The notes: a model not told the origin generated them from the sequence alone. DNA of 64,000 nucleotides from JBNKDD01 sp050288085 (GCA_050288085.1 JBNKDD010000002.1:1-64000); one strand, 5' to 3'. Shown: positions 9,461-18,358, counted from the first letter of the stretch. Numbers and translations are program-made.

Positions 9461-9487
9461 TCGTCCTAATCCTCCCGGATTTCACTC
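9457..9487 (-). repeat. Duplication scar: copied recR 3' end and DUF3267 leader
   Basis: The bases just upstream of the second DUF3267 gene repeat those spanning the recR stop and first DUF3267 start (about 10073-10103) almost exactly. On the minus strand the copy still reads Glu-Ile-Arg-Glu-Asp-stop where recR ends Glu-Met-Arg-Glu-Asp-stop. Past this stretch the similarity fades. Confidence 0.8.
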
Positions 9488-9518
9488 CAGCTTGAGCCGG
9501 TGTTTAAAAAATAGCTCA

Positions 9519-10076
9519 TCATCTGTAGATAACCTGGCAGCCCATCTTGCTTGGATGGTCGAGTATCTGGGCGGTTGAAGGCAGGTCCCGAAGCAGCCAG
9601 ATAATCATCAGATCACCGGCGGCACTGGTAAACATTGCTATTCCGAATACAACCCACCAGAAGCTGTTTACCATGCATCCTATCCAGCCGGGGATTAATC
9701 CTAAAACAATGCCAGGAAGTAAGACGGAAAACCGGTATACCGATGCACTAACCGGCACTTTGCAGTGGGTATAGGGAGTCATGCTTTTAACCCCAAACTT
9801 GATGTCATGCCACTCCACCCGACCGGCGGTCATCCAGCCAATGGCATGCAGAAGTTCATGGAGAATCACACCAACCAGGAAAGCGACCATCAACAATAAT
9901 AATTGTTTAATACTGGGAAGTACCAGAAAGACATCTGGACGCAGCAAACGCAGGATATAGGGAATCAGAATAATGGTTGATAGAAATGGCGTCAAAATCA
10001 GTGCGTAGAGATTTGCTGCCCGGAAGGACATAGTCCGACCCTCGATGCGGGAATCCGCTTCGGTGTCTATAGCCAA
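9519..10076 (-). CDS. DUF3267-type membrane zincin, copy 1 of a tandem pair
   Basis: 185 aa, four predicted membrane segments and the HELLHAIGWM (HExxH) motif near residue 73. The likely start is TTG at 10076, five bases after the recR stop. The recR terminal codons themselves supply GGAGG as ribosome binding site, so translation is probably coupled to recR. The C-terminus ends DHPSKMGCQVIYR, matching the sister protein at 8912-9460. A role as membrane protease or metal-binding membrane protein is inferred from the motif only; the physical link to dnaX-ybaB-recR looks positional rather than functional. Confidence 0.75.
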   Translation of the reverse strand: MAIDTEADSRIEGRTMSFRAANLYALILTPFLSTIILIPYILRLLRPDVFLVLPSIKQLLLLMVAFLVGVILHELLHAIGWMTAGRVEWHDIKFGVKSMTPYTHCKVPVSASVYRFSVLLPGIVLGLIPGWIGCMVNSFWWVVFGIAMFTSAAGDLMIIWLLRDLPSTAQILDHPSKMGCQVIYR

Positions 10077-10081
10077 TCGTC

Positions 10082-10690
10082 CTAATCCTCCCGCATTTCG
10101 CGCCGACCCTCCAATGCCCCGGTTAAGGTCATGCTGTCGGCGTATTCCAAATCACCACCGACCGGCAAGCCTCGCGCCAGACGGGTCAGGCGCACCCGGC
10201 CTTTTAACTGCCGGTGAAGGTACATCGCCGTAGCATCACCCTCCAACCCAACGTTGGTGGCGATAATCACTTCTTCAACGGGGCCTTGATCGATTCGTGC
10301 GACCAGTTCCCTGATCTTTAACTGGTCGGGGCCAATGCCTTCGACCGGGTTGATCGCCCCGTGCAGCACATGATAACGTCCCTGGTAGGTTCCAATGCGT
10401 TCGAAGGCTAAAACGTCTAAAGGTTCTTCAACCACACAGATGATCTGTGGGTCGCGTTTTTCATCCGAACAAATCGCGCAGGGTTCTTGCTCGGTGATGT
10501 TGTAGCAGATCGAGCAAAAATGGGTTGACGCCTTCAGATCACGCAGGGCTTCAGCCAGGGCTGCTGCATGTTCTTCCGGCGCACGTAAGAGATAGTATGT
10601 CAGGCGAGCGGCAGTCTTCGGGCCAATCCCCGGCAGGCGGGAAAACTCGTCGATCAGCCGTGTCACCGAAGCCGGGATAGCTTTACTCAT
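10082..10690 (-). CDS. recR: Recombination protein RecR
   Basis: 202 aa, the family's usual length. Order: helix-hairpin-helix DNA-binding segment (SRLPGIGPKTAARLTYYLL, 17-35), four-Cys zinc finger (CSICYNITEQEPCAIC, about 58-73), Toprim domain (about 80-175, ICVVEEPLDVLAFE, VIIATNVGLEGDATA) and the Walker-B-like C-terminal part LARGLPVGGDLEYAD. RecR acts with RecO and RecF in loading RecA on gapped DNA. It follows ybaB by five bases in the classical dnaX-ybaB-recR operon. Confidence 0.96.
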   Translation of the reverse strand: MSKAIPASVTRLIDEFSRLPGIGPKTAARLTYYLLRAPEEHAAALAEALRDLKASTHFCSICYNITEQEPCAICSDEKRDPQIICVVEEPLDVLAFERIGTYQGRYHVLHGAINPVEGIGPDQLKIRELVARIDQGPVEEVIIATNVGLEGDATAMYLHRQLKGRVRLTRLARGLPVGGDLEYADSMTLTGALEGRREMRED

Positions 10691-10695
10691 CTGGT

Positions 10696-11061
10696 CTACA
10701 TAAGGCCGGGGATGTTCAAACCACCGGTCAGTCCTTCAAGCCGTTCAGCGGCCATGGTTTGAGATTGTTCAATAGCCTGGTTGACGGCAGCAACCAATAA
10801 ATCTTGCAGCATTTCCAGGTCTTCTGGATCGACGATCTCCGGTTTGAGTGCAATCGATTTAATGCGCTGGTGACCGGTGATGACAATTGTTACCATGCCG
10901 CCTCCGGCAGTCACTTCGACCGTCTCATCGGCCAGCGCTTCCTGGGCCTTGACCATCTCCTGCTGCATCTGTTGGATTTGCTGGGCTAAACCAGCCCCAC
11001 CACCGGCTGATCGGCTGGGTCCTGGAGTCCGTCGATATTTCTGTCCTTTACCTTTTGCCAT
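10696..11061 (-). CDS. YbaB/EbfC family nucleoid-associated protein
   Basis: 121 aa. The N-terminal 25 residues are basic and Gly-rich (KGKGQKYRRTPGPSRS), an extension on the usual 100-residue YbaB. The body has the long helix LAQQIQQMQQEMVKAQEAL, the strand pair VEVTAGGGMVTIVITG and the C-terminal helix with DLLVAAVNQAIEQSQ. The family forms dimeric tweezers that bind DNA non-specifically. It lies five bases from both dnaX and recR, the conserved genome context of this protein. Confidence 0.92.
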   Translation of the reverse strand: MAKGKGQKYRRTPGPSRSAGGGAGLAQQIQQMQQEMVKAQEALADETVEVTAGGGMVTIVITGHQRIKSIALKPEIVDPEDLEMLQDLLVAAVNQAIEQSQTMAAERLEGLTGGLNIPGLM

Positions 11062-11066
11062 CTGAT

Positions 11067-12686
11067 TTACTCCTCACTTTCATCAATTTGTGTAACTTTG
11101 CCGCCCAGGTCATTGACGGCATAAGCGACTATATTGTCTTCTGCTAACAGGTCATCTAACCGGTCGGAGTCGTCATGCTGCTGTGATCCGACCCCAACCC
11201 GGAATTGAATCTTTAAGGGCAGCCTGAATAGCTGCTGCAAGGTCGATTCAATTGCCAGCCGGTTGTGATCCAATTCGAGTTTCTTCGCCAGGATTTCGCT
11301 CGGCATCTGGACAATCACGTTATACCCATCGATGCCATATAAATCACCTGAGCGCAGCAGGGCTTCCGCTTCGAAATTCCCACTTTGCTTGATCGCGGCC
11401 AGTATGTTTCCCCACTGTTTTTGTAAGGCTTCCCTTGTGGGGGCATCGGCGGCAGGCTGAACCGGAATCTCCGGTTCTTCAGTTACCGGCTGTTCCGATG
11501 CGGCAACTGGCGCGGCGGCCTGTGTATCAGGTGGAGCAGGGCGAGCGACCACTTGAGTTTGTGGTTGTTGAGCAACTACTACCGGCTGCGGCTCGGCCAG
11601 AGCTTCGACGGTTTTCAGCAATGCTAGCTCAAGCGGCAGTTGGGGCTGCCAGCCGCCGCGCAGATCATTAGCCGCCTCGTTGAAAGCCTGGAGTGCTTCG
11701 ATCAGCATCCGGCGGGGAAATTGGCTGGCTTGCTGGGCAATAACCTCAAGCTCTTCGGCGGAGACTTGAGTCTCAATAAGCTCCGTTCCAGCAGTCTGTA
11801 CCAGCATTACCCGCCGTAGATGTTCAACCATTTGACGGGCAAACTGCCTGGCATCTGCACCCTGATCGAGTGCATAATTAATAATATCCAATCCCGCCGC
11901 CGTATCGCCGCCAATCAGCGCATAAGTCAGGTCACGGATCGAATCGCTGGTGGTTGCACCGAGGATCGCCTGAGCCAATGCCAATGTTAAGATCTCACCC
12001 GGTTCACCCATCAGTTGATCGAGCAGGCTGATCGAGTCGCGGAGTGATCCGGTTCCCTGCCGGGCAACTAATTCCAGGGCTGCTTCTTCTGCCTGTAAGC
12101 CCTCCTCTTCGACCATCTGCCAAAGGCGGGCGACGATCTCCGGCAGGGCGATCCGGCGAAAATCGAAGCGCTGGCAGCGTGACAGGATAGTCTGCGGGAC
12201 CTTGTGAATCTCGGTAGTCGCCAGCACAAAGATCGCGTGGGCGGGCGGTTCTTCGATGGTTTTCAGCAAAGCGTCAAATGCTGCGCCGGAAAACCGGTGA
12301 ACCTCGTCAATAATATAGACTTTATACTGGCCTTCATTGGGAGCAAATGCGATCCGATCCCGCAGTTCACGCACATCATCAACGCTGGTGTGGGAAGCGG
12401 CATCGATTTCGATCATATCGAGAAAGCGGCTATCGTTGACGGCCACACAATGAGGACATTGATTACAGGGACGATTGAGCGGGTCTTCATCCAGGCAGTT
12501 AACTGCCTTCGCCAACAGTCGGGCTGTTGTTGTTTTTCCCGTACCCCGCGGACCGGAAAACAGATAAGCATGACCGATCCGGTTACTCGCCAGAGCATGC
12601 CGCAGGGTAGTGGTCACGTGCTCTTGCCCGACGACTTCTTCGAATGTCATCGGACGCCACTTGAGATATAGGGCCTTGACGGCCAT
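11067..12686 (-). CDS. dnaX: DNA polymerase III subunit gamma/tau
   Basis: 539 aa. Clamp-loader ATPase of the replisome. Residues 1-20 (YLKWRPMTFEEVVGQEHV) and Walker A SGPRGTGKTTTARLLAKA are canonical, the zinc module is CNQCPHC near 78-84 with the upstream Cys of NCLDED, Walker B is VYIIDEVHRF, and sensor 1 is FVLATTEIHKVP. Domain III (about 220-365) is followed by an Ala/Pro/Gln-rich linker (365-425) and a C-terminal domain (about 430-539), so a tau-like long form is encoded. It heads the dnaX-ybaB-recR operon behind a candidate promoter at 12731-12759. Confidence 0.95.
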   Translation of the reverse strand: MAVKALYLKWRPMTFEEVVGQEHVTTTLRHALASNRIGHAYLFSGPRGTGKTTTARLLAKAVNCLDEDPLNRPCNQCPHCVAVNDSRFLDMIEIDAASHTSVDDVRELRDRIAFAPNEGQYKVYIIDEVHRFSGAAFDALLKTIEEPPAHAIFVLATTEIHKVPQTILSRCQRFDFRRIALPEIVARLWQMVEEEGLQAEEAALELVARQGTGSLRDSISLLDQLMGEPGEILTLALAQAILGATTSDSIRDLTYALIGGDTAAGLDIINYALDQGADARQFARQMVEHLRRVMLVQTAGTELIETQVSAEELEVIAQQASQFPRRMLIEALQAFNEAANDLRGGWQPQLPLELALLKTVEALAEPQPVVVAQQPQTQVVARPAPPDTQAAAPVAASEQPVTEEPEIPVQPAADAPTREALQKQWGNILAAIKQSGNFEAEALLRSGDLYGIDGYNVIVQMPSEILAKKLELDHNRLAIESTLQQLFRLPLKIQFRVGVGSQQHDDSDRLDDLLAEDNIVAYAVNDLGGKVTQIDESEE

Positions 12687-12730
12687 CAGGATTTTGACTC
12701 CTCAAACAACTGCGATCTGATCATGGTGCG

Positions 12731-12759
12731 AGTGTATCACTGAGCAGGCATCCGTGCAA
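12731..12759 (-). promoter_or_regulatory. Candidate promoter of the dnaX-ybaB-recR operon
   Basis: On the minus strand TTGCAC (12754-12759) and TACACT (12731-12736) are 17 bases apart, about 45 bases before the dnaX ATG. The same TTGCAC element with 17-base spacing occurs before tsaB and the TetR gene. Confidence 0.5.
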
Positions 12760-12800
12760 GATAAATAGCACAAACGTTCACCTTATAAGGGGACAGGCAA

Positions 12801-13217
12801 TTACTTGCTTTCTCGTTCTGCTATCACATCTTTGACGATCCCGATCAGTCGATCCATCGGGGGGAGCGGCTTGAAGATAATCCGATCCGCGCCGGAAATA
12901 TCCTTGAGCTGCCTTTCATCTTTACCGGGCAATTCATAGGCCGTCATAATAATGATGGCAATATCACTCAGCATTGGATGATTACGAATACGCGCACTGA
13001 TCTCATGTCCCCACAGCCCGGGATTGCGGATATCGAGTAAGGCCACATTGGGTAAAGGTTCGGGCGGGTTATCCATCTCGAGATACTCGGCTGCACGATT
13101 CCCATCCTTGAATGCGACAACCGGGAATTCCCATAGTTCGCACATGGTTTCGATCACGTCCCGCGTTGCTTCGTCATCCTCAAGGATCATCCATGTCATT
13201 ACTTGGTTATCGGACAT
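12801..13217 (-). CDS. Stand-alone response regulator receiver domain protein
   Basis: 138 aa, a single CheY-like receiver without output domain. Visible active-site residues are the acidic pair in WMILEDDEATRD (about 13-14), the phospho-acceptor Asp in VALLDIRNPG (about 61), the Thr in IIIMTAYE and the Lys in RIIFKPLPP. The insert after the acceptor Asp and the large loop before the Lys are slightly longer than in CheY. It presumably relays a phosphoryl group from an unlinked kinase; no histidine kinase is adjacent. The start at 13217 lacks a strong binding site. Confidence 0.85.
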   Translation of the reverse strand: MSDNQVMTWMILEDDEATRDVIETMCELWEFPVVAFKDGNRAAEYLEMDNPPEPLPNVALLDIRNPGLWGHEISARIRNHPMLSDIAIIIMTAYELPGKDERQLKDISGADRIIFKPLPPMDRLIGIVKDVIAERESK

Positions 13218-13482
13218 CTCGCATACCTCACTTTGCCCAAGACCCGAATACCCTCACTATCTTAACATGATCCGCCCGGTAGGAGTAGCCATCCGACCAG
13301 CAAAAAGACATCTTCAGACCAACTTTCAATACCATTTTGTGCTTATTCAAACATAGCTCGTCTGGATTCCCACAATTCACACATTCTCTGGGCGATCATG
13401 TACCTCCTCTATCTTATCAGAAAACATTTCATAGGGGGAGAAATTACCTTATACTATTCAACACAGGAAGTGAGAAGACACT

Positions 13483-14646
13483 TTGACTATCAATATTGAC
13501 GAATCAGCCGCCATTAAGTTACTGGCTGACCTGGTACAAATCAACTCGATCAACCCATCTCTTCAGCCCGGCGCACCCGGCGAGGCGGAGATCGCGGCCT
13601 ACATTGCCGATTTTCTAAACGATCTAAGGCTGGCTGTTACCACCCACGAGGTTGAAGCCGGGCGGATTAACGTTGTCGGTCGGCTCAAAGGAAAAGGCAA
13701 AGGACGCTCCCTGATCCTCAATGGGCATACCGACACAGTCGGCGTGGATGGCATGACGATTGATCCCTTCTCGGCTGATATCCGTGATGGGAAGCTGTAT
13801 GGTCGGGGTGCATATGACATGAAGGGCAGCCTGGCCTCAATGCTATCTGCGGCCAAAACGCTGGCCGATTCAGGGATAGAATTGGCCGGTGACCTGCTGT
13901 TGACCCTGGTTGTGGATGAGGAATTCAGCAGTATCGGCACGGCTGACATTGTCAAACATTATCATGCCGATGGAGCGATTGTCACCGAACCAACCGATAT
14001 GGCAATCTGCCGTGCCCATCGTGGCTATATCTGGTACGAAGTCGAGACGATTGGCCGGGCCGCACACGGCAGCCGGTACGATCTGGGCATTGATGCCAAT
14101 ATGCGGATGGGCCGTTTTCTCTACGAACTTGACCGGCTGGAAAAAGACTTACGTTCCCGCCCGCCGCACCCATTGGCCGGGCCGCCGTCGCTGCATGCAG
14201 CGATGCTCAACGGCGGCACCGAACCAAGCATCTATGCTGCAAGTTGTAAACTCCAGGTCGAGCGGCGCACCATCGCCGGGGAAACTGAGGCAGCAATCAC
14301 CCAGGAACTTCAGGCGATCATTGACGGGTTGGCAGCGGAAGATTCCACCTTCAAAGCGACGGTCAAACCGGTCTACCAGCGTGAGCCGTTTGATATTGCT
14401 GCCGATGCTCCGATTGTCGCTGTGCTGGAAGATGCGGTAACCCACCGTCTGGGCCAAAAGCCGGATCATATCGGGCAGCCCTTCTGGACAGATGCAGCTT
14501 TCTTATCGGCAGCGGGCATGGAAACCGTCTTGATCGGCCCAACCGGTCAGGGATTACATGCTGCGGAAGAATGGGTCGATATACAATCGGTGGTTGATCT
14601 GGCGCATATTCTGGCGGAAACAGCGATAGCCTATTGTTCGGGGTAA
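13483..14646 (+). CDS. M20 family metallopeptidase (ArgE/DapE/ACY1/CPG2 type)
   Basis: 387 aa with a TTG start at 13483 preceded by AGGAAGTGAG. Metal ligands and catalytic residues are recognisable: LILNGHTDTVGVDG (His and catalytic Asp), GRGAYDMKGSLASML (bridging Asp), VVDEEFSSIGT (catalytic Glu and ligand Glu), AIVTEPTDMA (ligand), and GLHAAEEWV near the end (last His). The dimerisation lid is about residues 185-295. These di-zinc enzymes deacylate N-acyl amino acids or split dipeptides. The precise substrate cannot be assigned; a dapE or argE label would be a guess. Isolated gene, convergent with the next. Confidence 0.88.
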   Translation: MTINIDESAAIKLLADLVQINSINPSLQPGAPGEAEIAAYIADFLNDLRLAVTTHEVEAGRINVVGRLKGKGKGRSLILNGHTDTVGVDGMTIDPFSADIRDGKLYGRGAYDMKGSLASMLSAAKTLADSGIELAGDLLLTLVVDEEFSSIGTADIVKHYHADGAIVTEPTDMAICRAHRGYIWYEVETIGRAAHGSRYDLGIDANMRMGRFLYELDRLEKDLRSRPPHPLAGPPSLHAAMLNGGTEPSIYAASCKLQVERRTIAGETEAAITQELQAIIDGLAAEDSTFKATVKPVYQREPFDIAADAPIVAVLEDAVTHRLGQKPDHIGQPFWTDAAFLSAAGMETVLIGPTGQGLHAAEEWVDIQSVVDLAHILAETAIAYCSG

Positions 14647-14652
14647 CGAAAA

Positions 14653-14688
14653 GGGCGAGGGCAAACCAAAAGTTAGTCTGCCTCGCCC
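14653..14688. repeat. Inverted repeat between convergent genes (REP-like or terminator)
   Basis: GGGCGAGG(G)CA at 14653-14663 pairs with TGCCTCGCCC at 14679-14688, one base bulged, followed by CTAC. No clear U tract follows on either strand. It resembles the GTAGGGGCGAG palindrome at 28618-28644. Confidence 0.55.
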
Positions 14689-14706
14689 CTACGGATTTAA
14701 AATGCC

Positions 14707-16083
14707 TTAATATTGAGGCGGTTGGGGAGGGTAATAGGACGGTGGCGGTGGTGGGGGCGGCGGCTCATCGCCAGGGAGTTTGATCCCCAGCCAATCGCGC
14801 AGCACGTCATCCACCACATTGAAGTAAAACCACAACCCACCGGTCACCCCAACCAATGCCAGCAGCATGAACCAGGCAAAGCGAACATTCGAGTGGAAGA
14901 AAGAGTCGAGGAATCCGCTTTCGGGGTTGAGCAGAGCATGATTAAACAGGAAAGCCACCGGGACAAATAAAACGGCCCAGGCAAATTTGTTCCATTTAAA
15001 AATGGTCTGGCCGGTTCCATAAGCAACCGGAAGCATCTCGAAGAACAGCGTTTCCAGCGCCACCAGGAAAACTGCCAGGCTTAACCCCTCAGCGACGGTC
15101 AATCCGGTGGCAACAGCATTGACAATCCGTTCAGGGAATACACTGCCGACCACGGTTTGAATATACCCGCTCACCGCCCAGGCAATCCCGCCGACGACGG
15201 CCCACAAAACGAGGGTAACAAAGGATAAGGCGACCTCACGCTGTTCGCGCTTATCTTCGGGCAGATCAACATCTGCACCACCGGGCGTTCCAACGATAAT
15301 ACCTGGTGTCAAAACGAAAATACGTGATGCAATGACGGTAAGGATTGCCACTGCCAGGTTAACCGGATAGAGATTATATTGGGACTTGGTATGCCAGACG
15401 CGCCCCATAATCCGGCGAGCGAAGTCTGCGGCAAAAGCAACAATGCCAACCGTAAAAGCCAGGGTAATGATGAGTAATGCGCCATCCCCACTGAAGATGG
15501 GTGTGCCTGGATCGGCCTCAAGGAAAGCATAGATGATCCCGTACAAGGCAAAAATTGCCAGGACCAGCGGCATCGTCAGGCAGCCTTTTTTAATAGCTCC
15601 CCCCAGTGTCCATTGGAAGGCTTTACCGAGCCATTCCGTCAGACGCTTGATTCCAAAAGCTTGCAGCCAGGCTTGAATGCGTACTTCTTCATCCCGCATC
15701 ATATTGCCTAAAACGGTTGTGGTGATCCCAAATAGCAGGGCCATCAGAATGGCAAGGAAAACGTTGGTTCCAATCACTTCGCCCTCAAGAGATAACTGCT
15801 GCGGTGCAGGAACACGGGCGAAAAGCGGCTGGCGTTTGACCTGGTCACGGGTGAGGATGGCCTCACCGGGTTGGAGTTGTTCAGGGATTTTGACATCGGG
15901 AAGCGGCAAAGGTGGCAGGCCGCTTGTATCAATCTGGGGTGGCTCCGGGAGGCTCATACCGGTCGCATTTTCCAGGACGGTACGACCACGTTCTGTGCTG
16001 GCAAAAACCACGCCTCCGGCAATACAGGCAAACAAACACGCGAACACTACAAATCCAATCAGTTTCCCAATGATTTTTGTCAC
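14707..16083 (-). CDS. Polytopic membrane protein of unknown function
   Basis: 458 aa. I do not recognise a named family. The N-terminal segment (9-28, IGFVVFACLFACIAGGVVFA) is a signal anchor, followed by a soluble Pro-rich stretch (45-100) and then about eight further hydrophobic segments between residues 105 and 430. The C-terminal 20 residues are a proline run (PPPPPPPPSYYPPQPPQY). Such tails are frequent on Chloroflexota membrane proteins. It precedes another single-span Thr/Pro-rich protein's gene in the same direction, but 76 bases separate them. Possibly an envelope or transport-related protein; no catalytic motif is visible. Confidence 0.7.
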   Translation of the reverse strand: MTKIIGKLIGFVVFACLFACIAGGVVFASTERGRTVLENATGMSLPEPPQIDTSGLPPLPLPDVKIPEQLQPGEAILTRDQVKRQPLFARVPAPQQLSLEGEVIGTNVFLAILMALLFGITTTVLGNMMRDEEVRIQAWLQAFGIKRLTEWLGKAFQWTLGGAIKKGCLTMPLVLAIFALYGIIYAFLEADPGTPIFSGDGALLIITLAFTVGIVAFAADFARRIMGRVWHTKSQYNLYPVNLAVAILTVIASRIFVLTPGIIVGTPGGADVDLPEDKREQREVALSFVTLVLWAVVGGIAWAVSGYIQTVVGSVFPERIVNAVATGLTVAEGLSLAVFLVALETLFFEMLPVAYGTGQTIFKWNKFAWAVLFVPVAFLFNHALLNPESGFLDSFFHSNVRFAWFMLLALVGVTGGLWFYFNVVDDVLRDWLGIKLPGDEPPPPPPPPSYYPPQPPQY

Positions 16084-16159
16084 GGGGATGCCCTCCCTAC
16101 CTCACTAAATATAAAACTACCTATACTCAGGGGCAAAATCTTCTTTGCCCACACAATAT

Positions 16160-16882
16160 TTAAGTTATTGTCAGGTCAATGGGTTGGCCTTGCAACTGCC
16201 AATCACCGGCCCCACCGGTGCATTCATCCACACTGGACAGGCAAATACTCAGTTGAAGCTGATACAAACCGGGCGTACCGATGGCGAGTTTATCCTGCCA
16301 GGAATCGGTCTTCCCTGGCTGCAAGGTCCAGCCAACCCAACTCTGGTGGAAGTGAGCGTTTACGCCATCCTTCCAGACCACTACACCGACGATCCCCAAT
16401 TGAACTTCCTCGTTGGTGGCATTCGTGATCGAGAAGTTAAAGACGACACTCTCGTTGGCAACGACGGTCTGGCTCTGCAATGAAAACTGGACATCTTTGA
16501 TGGTTTGATTTTCCGGGGTGGCCGTCGGCTCCGGTGTATTGGTGGGTGCGGGGGTATTGGTGGGTTGGGGTATAGCGGTAGGTTGAGCCTCCTGGGCAGT
16601 CGGTGCAGGGGCATCGGTCGGAGATTCTGGCTCAGCCTCCTGGGGCGTCTCCTGTGTTGGTTCAGCCGTCGCTGTAGGCAGATCGGTGGGCATGATGGTC
16701 GCCGTTGGTAATAAGGTGGCTAAAGGGGTAGCTGTTTCAACGGCAGCACTCGACCGTCCACCGCCAGGTTTCAAAAGGGCAAATAAAACAATAGCCAGCA
16801 AAACACAGCCGACGATGACCACTCCACCGCTGATAACCAGTGGGACTATGGGTAGGGGCTTGTTTGGACTATTCTTAAGCAT
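16160..16882 (-). CDS. Single-span exported protein with Ig-like C-terminal domain
   Basis: 240 aa. An N-terminal membrane anchor (13-37, IVPLVISGGVVIVGCVLLAI) is followed by a Thr/Pro/Ala-rich, probably extended stalk (45-128, repeats of TATAEPT and TNTPAPT). A compact beta-rich domain (130-240) contains FSLQSQTVVANESVVFNFSI, WKDGVNAHFHQSWVGWTLQPG and two Cys (CLSSVDEC) that could form a disulfide. The domain has the look of CARDB/Ig-like adhesion modules, but no specific family is claimed. The protein is likely surface-displayed. A candidate promoter is present at 16917-16944. Confidence 0.7.
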   Translation of the reverse strand: MLKNSPNKPLPIVPLVISGGVVIVGCVLLAIVLFALLKPGGGRSSAAVETATPLATLLPTATIMPTDLPTATAEPTQETPQEAEPESPTDAPAPTAQEAQPTAIPQPTNTPAPTNTPEPTATPENQTIKDVQFSLQSQTVVANESVVFNFSITNATNEEVQLGIVGVVVWKDGVNAHFHQSWVGWTLQPGKTDSWQDKLAIGTPGLYQLQLSICLSSVDECTGGAGDWQLQGQPIDLTIT

Positions 16883-16916
16883 AATTAATATTCACTCTCA
16901 ACATGGGTTCGTTGGA

Positions 16917-16944
16917 ATTATAGCGTGGTGACCGGGAAACACAA
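16917..16944 (-). promoter_or_regulatory. Candidate promoter for the Ig-like surface protein
   Basis: On the minus strand TTGTGT (16939-16944) and a perfect TATAAT (16917-16922) are 16 bases apart, about 35 bases before the ATG at 16882. Confidence 0.5.
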
Positions 16945-16955
16945 GCCGGGAGTTT

Positions 16956-16984
16956 TTGCACATGCATCGTATTAATGGCATAGT
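16956..16984 (+). promoter_or_regulatory. Candidate promoter of the tsaB-rimI run
   Basis: TTGCAC (16956-16961) and CATAGT (16979-16984) with a 17-base spacer, 32 bases before the tsaB ATG. It is divergent to the promoter at 16917-16944. Confidence 0.4.
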
Positions 16985-17016
16985 TTCACAACAGTCATTT
17001 AGTATATGAGGAAACC

Positions 17017-17664
17017 ATGCTTCTTGCTCTTGATACTGCAACCCGCCAGATCAGCATGGCGCTGTATGATGGTCAACAAATCATTGCTGAGTTTACCTGG
17101 CGGACGGCATCACGCCACACGATTGAACTTACTCCTGCCTGCGACGATATGATGCAGCGGGCCGGGGTTACGCCGACCGATCTATCAGCTATTGCAGTGG
17201 CACTTGGTCCCGGTTCATATACCGGTCTGCGGATCGGGATGGGGGTTGCCAAAGGATTGGCTTTAGCCGCCGACCCACCACTCCCATTGATCGGTATCCC
17301 GACTCTGGACATTGTAGCAGCAGCCCAACCTCACCTGGTCGACCGGTTGTGCGTCGTAGCACAGGCCGGGCGTGGACGGATCAGTGCCGGGTTCTACACC
17401 TGGGAGACCGACAACTGGCACAGCACCGATCAACCCGCCATTTTTGGATGGGAAACATTGCTTGAATCGTTAGATGAGAGCACGCAGTTCAGCGGCGAGA
17501 TTGATCCGGCTTTGCTTGCCGACCACCCGTATGTTATCCTCGCACAACCAGCCCATATCCTACGGCGGGCCGGTTTTCTGGCTGAGTTGGCCTATCGACG
17601 ATTCGCCAAAGGCGAGGTCGATGGAGCTGCGACATTGGCCCCAATTTACTTGAAGGAACCCTAA
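17017..17664 (+). CDS. tsaB: tRNA threonylcarbamoyladenosine biosynthesis protein TsaB
   Basis: 215 aa. ASKHA-fold partner of TsaD in making t6A37 of ANN-decoding tRNAs. The N-terminal MLLALDTATRQISMALYDG and the central ALGPGSYTGLRIGMGVAKGLA block are diagnostic; the rest is weakly conserved, as usual for TsaB. GAGGAAA precedes the ATG. The next gene is rimI, a very common pairing, so a tsaB-rimI operon is likely. tsaD and tsaE are not in the window. Confidence 0.93.
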   Translation: MLLALDTATRQISMALYDGQQIIAEFTWRTASRHTIELTPACDDMMQRAGVTPTDLSAIAVALGPGSYTGLRIGMGVAKGLALAADPPLPLIGIPTLDIVAAAQPHLVDRLCVVAQAGRGRISAGFYTWETDNWHSTDQPAIFGWETLLESLDESTQFSGEIDPALLADHPYVILAQPAHILRRAGFLAELAYRRFAKGEVDGAATLAPIYLKEP

Positions 17665-17686
17665 GCATTCCGGTTGAAGACAATCA

Positions 17687-18310
17687 ATGATTAACACCCG
17701 TACTCATGTTGTTTTGCGCCAGATGGCACTGGCTGATATTGATCAGGTTGTTGCCATCGACAAGGTAGCTTTCTCTACACCCTGGCCCCCACGCACGTAT
17801 CGCTACGAAATCGCTAACGATCGCTCGGCCATGTTTGTGTTGCAGCACGATAGCCAGGATATCCAAGCGCCACCGGGAGAGAATGGCGTATTCGGGCGGT
17901 TGAAGCAGCTTGTGGTTCCGACAACAGAAGCCGATTCATTGACATCGATAGTTGCCTATTCCGGGTTCTGGCACGTTGCCGACGAAGCGCATGTCAGCAC
18001 CATAGCTGTACATCCAGATTGGCGAGGGAAAAAGCTGGGCGAACTGCTGCTGTGGAACATGATCCGGCAGGCTGTCCGTAACCAGGCTGATCATGTAACT
18101 CTTGAGGTACGTGTATCCAATACCCTGGCGCAAAACCTATACCGGAAATATGGCTTTCAGATTAACCGGCGGCGAAAAGGATATTATCGCGATGACGGTG
18201 AAGATGCTTACGAAATGATCCTGACCCCGCTTGATGGGGCCTATCGTGAGCGTTTACTTGCTTTCGGGCAGGAACTCAGCAAACGTATCAGCGTAGAGGA
18301 CAGAATTTAG
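17687..18310 (+). CDS. rimI: Ribosomal protein S18 alanine N-acetyltransferase (RimI-like GNAT)
   Basis: 207 aa. The GNAT fold is seen from about residue 8 to 185. Acetyl-CoA-binding motif A is VSTIAVHPDWRGKKLGELLL (Q/RxxGxG/A variant RGKKLG), and motif B is LEVRVSNTLAQNLYRKYGFQ, the RimI signature ending in a Tyr-rich GFQINRRRKGYY. An insert at about 60-90 makes it longer than E. coli RimI (148 aa). It acetylates the N-terminus of S18 or other proteins in the cytoplasm; substrate breadth is unknown. It follows tsaB by 22 bases. Confidence 0.85.
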   Translation: MINTRTHVVLRQMALADIDQVVAIDKVAFSTPWPPRTYRYEIANDRSAMFVLQHDSQDIQAPPGENGVFGRLKQLVVPTTEADSLTSIVAYSGFWHVADEAHVSTIAVHPDWRGKKLGELLLWNMIRQAVRNQADHVTLEVRVSNTLAQNLYRKYGFQINRRRKGYYRDDGEDAYEMILTPLDGAYRERLLAFGQELSKRISVEDRI

Positions 18311-18358
18311 AACACCGATTACCTGCCCCACAAAAACGTGAAGTGGAGAATTGCAAAA

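Noticed and set aside
12687..12800. Small SRP RNA gene expected near dnaX
   Set aside because: The gap holds only a promoter candidate; the conserved SRP tetraloop hairpin is not visible.
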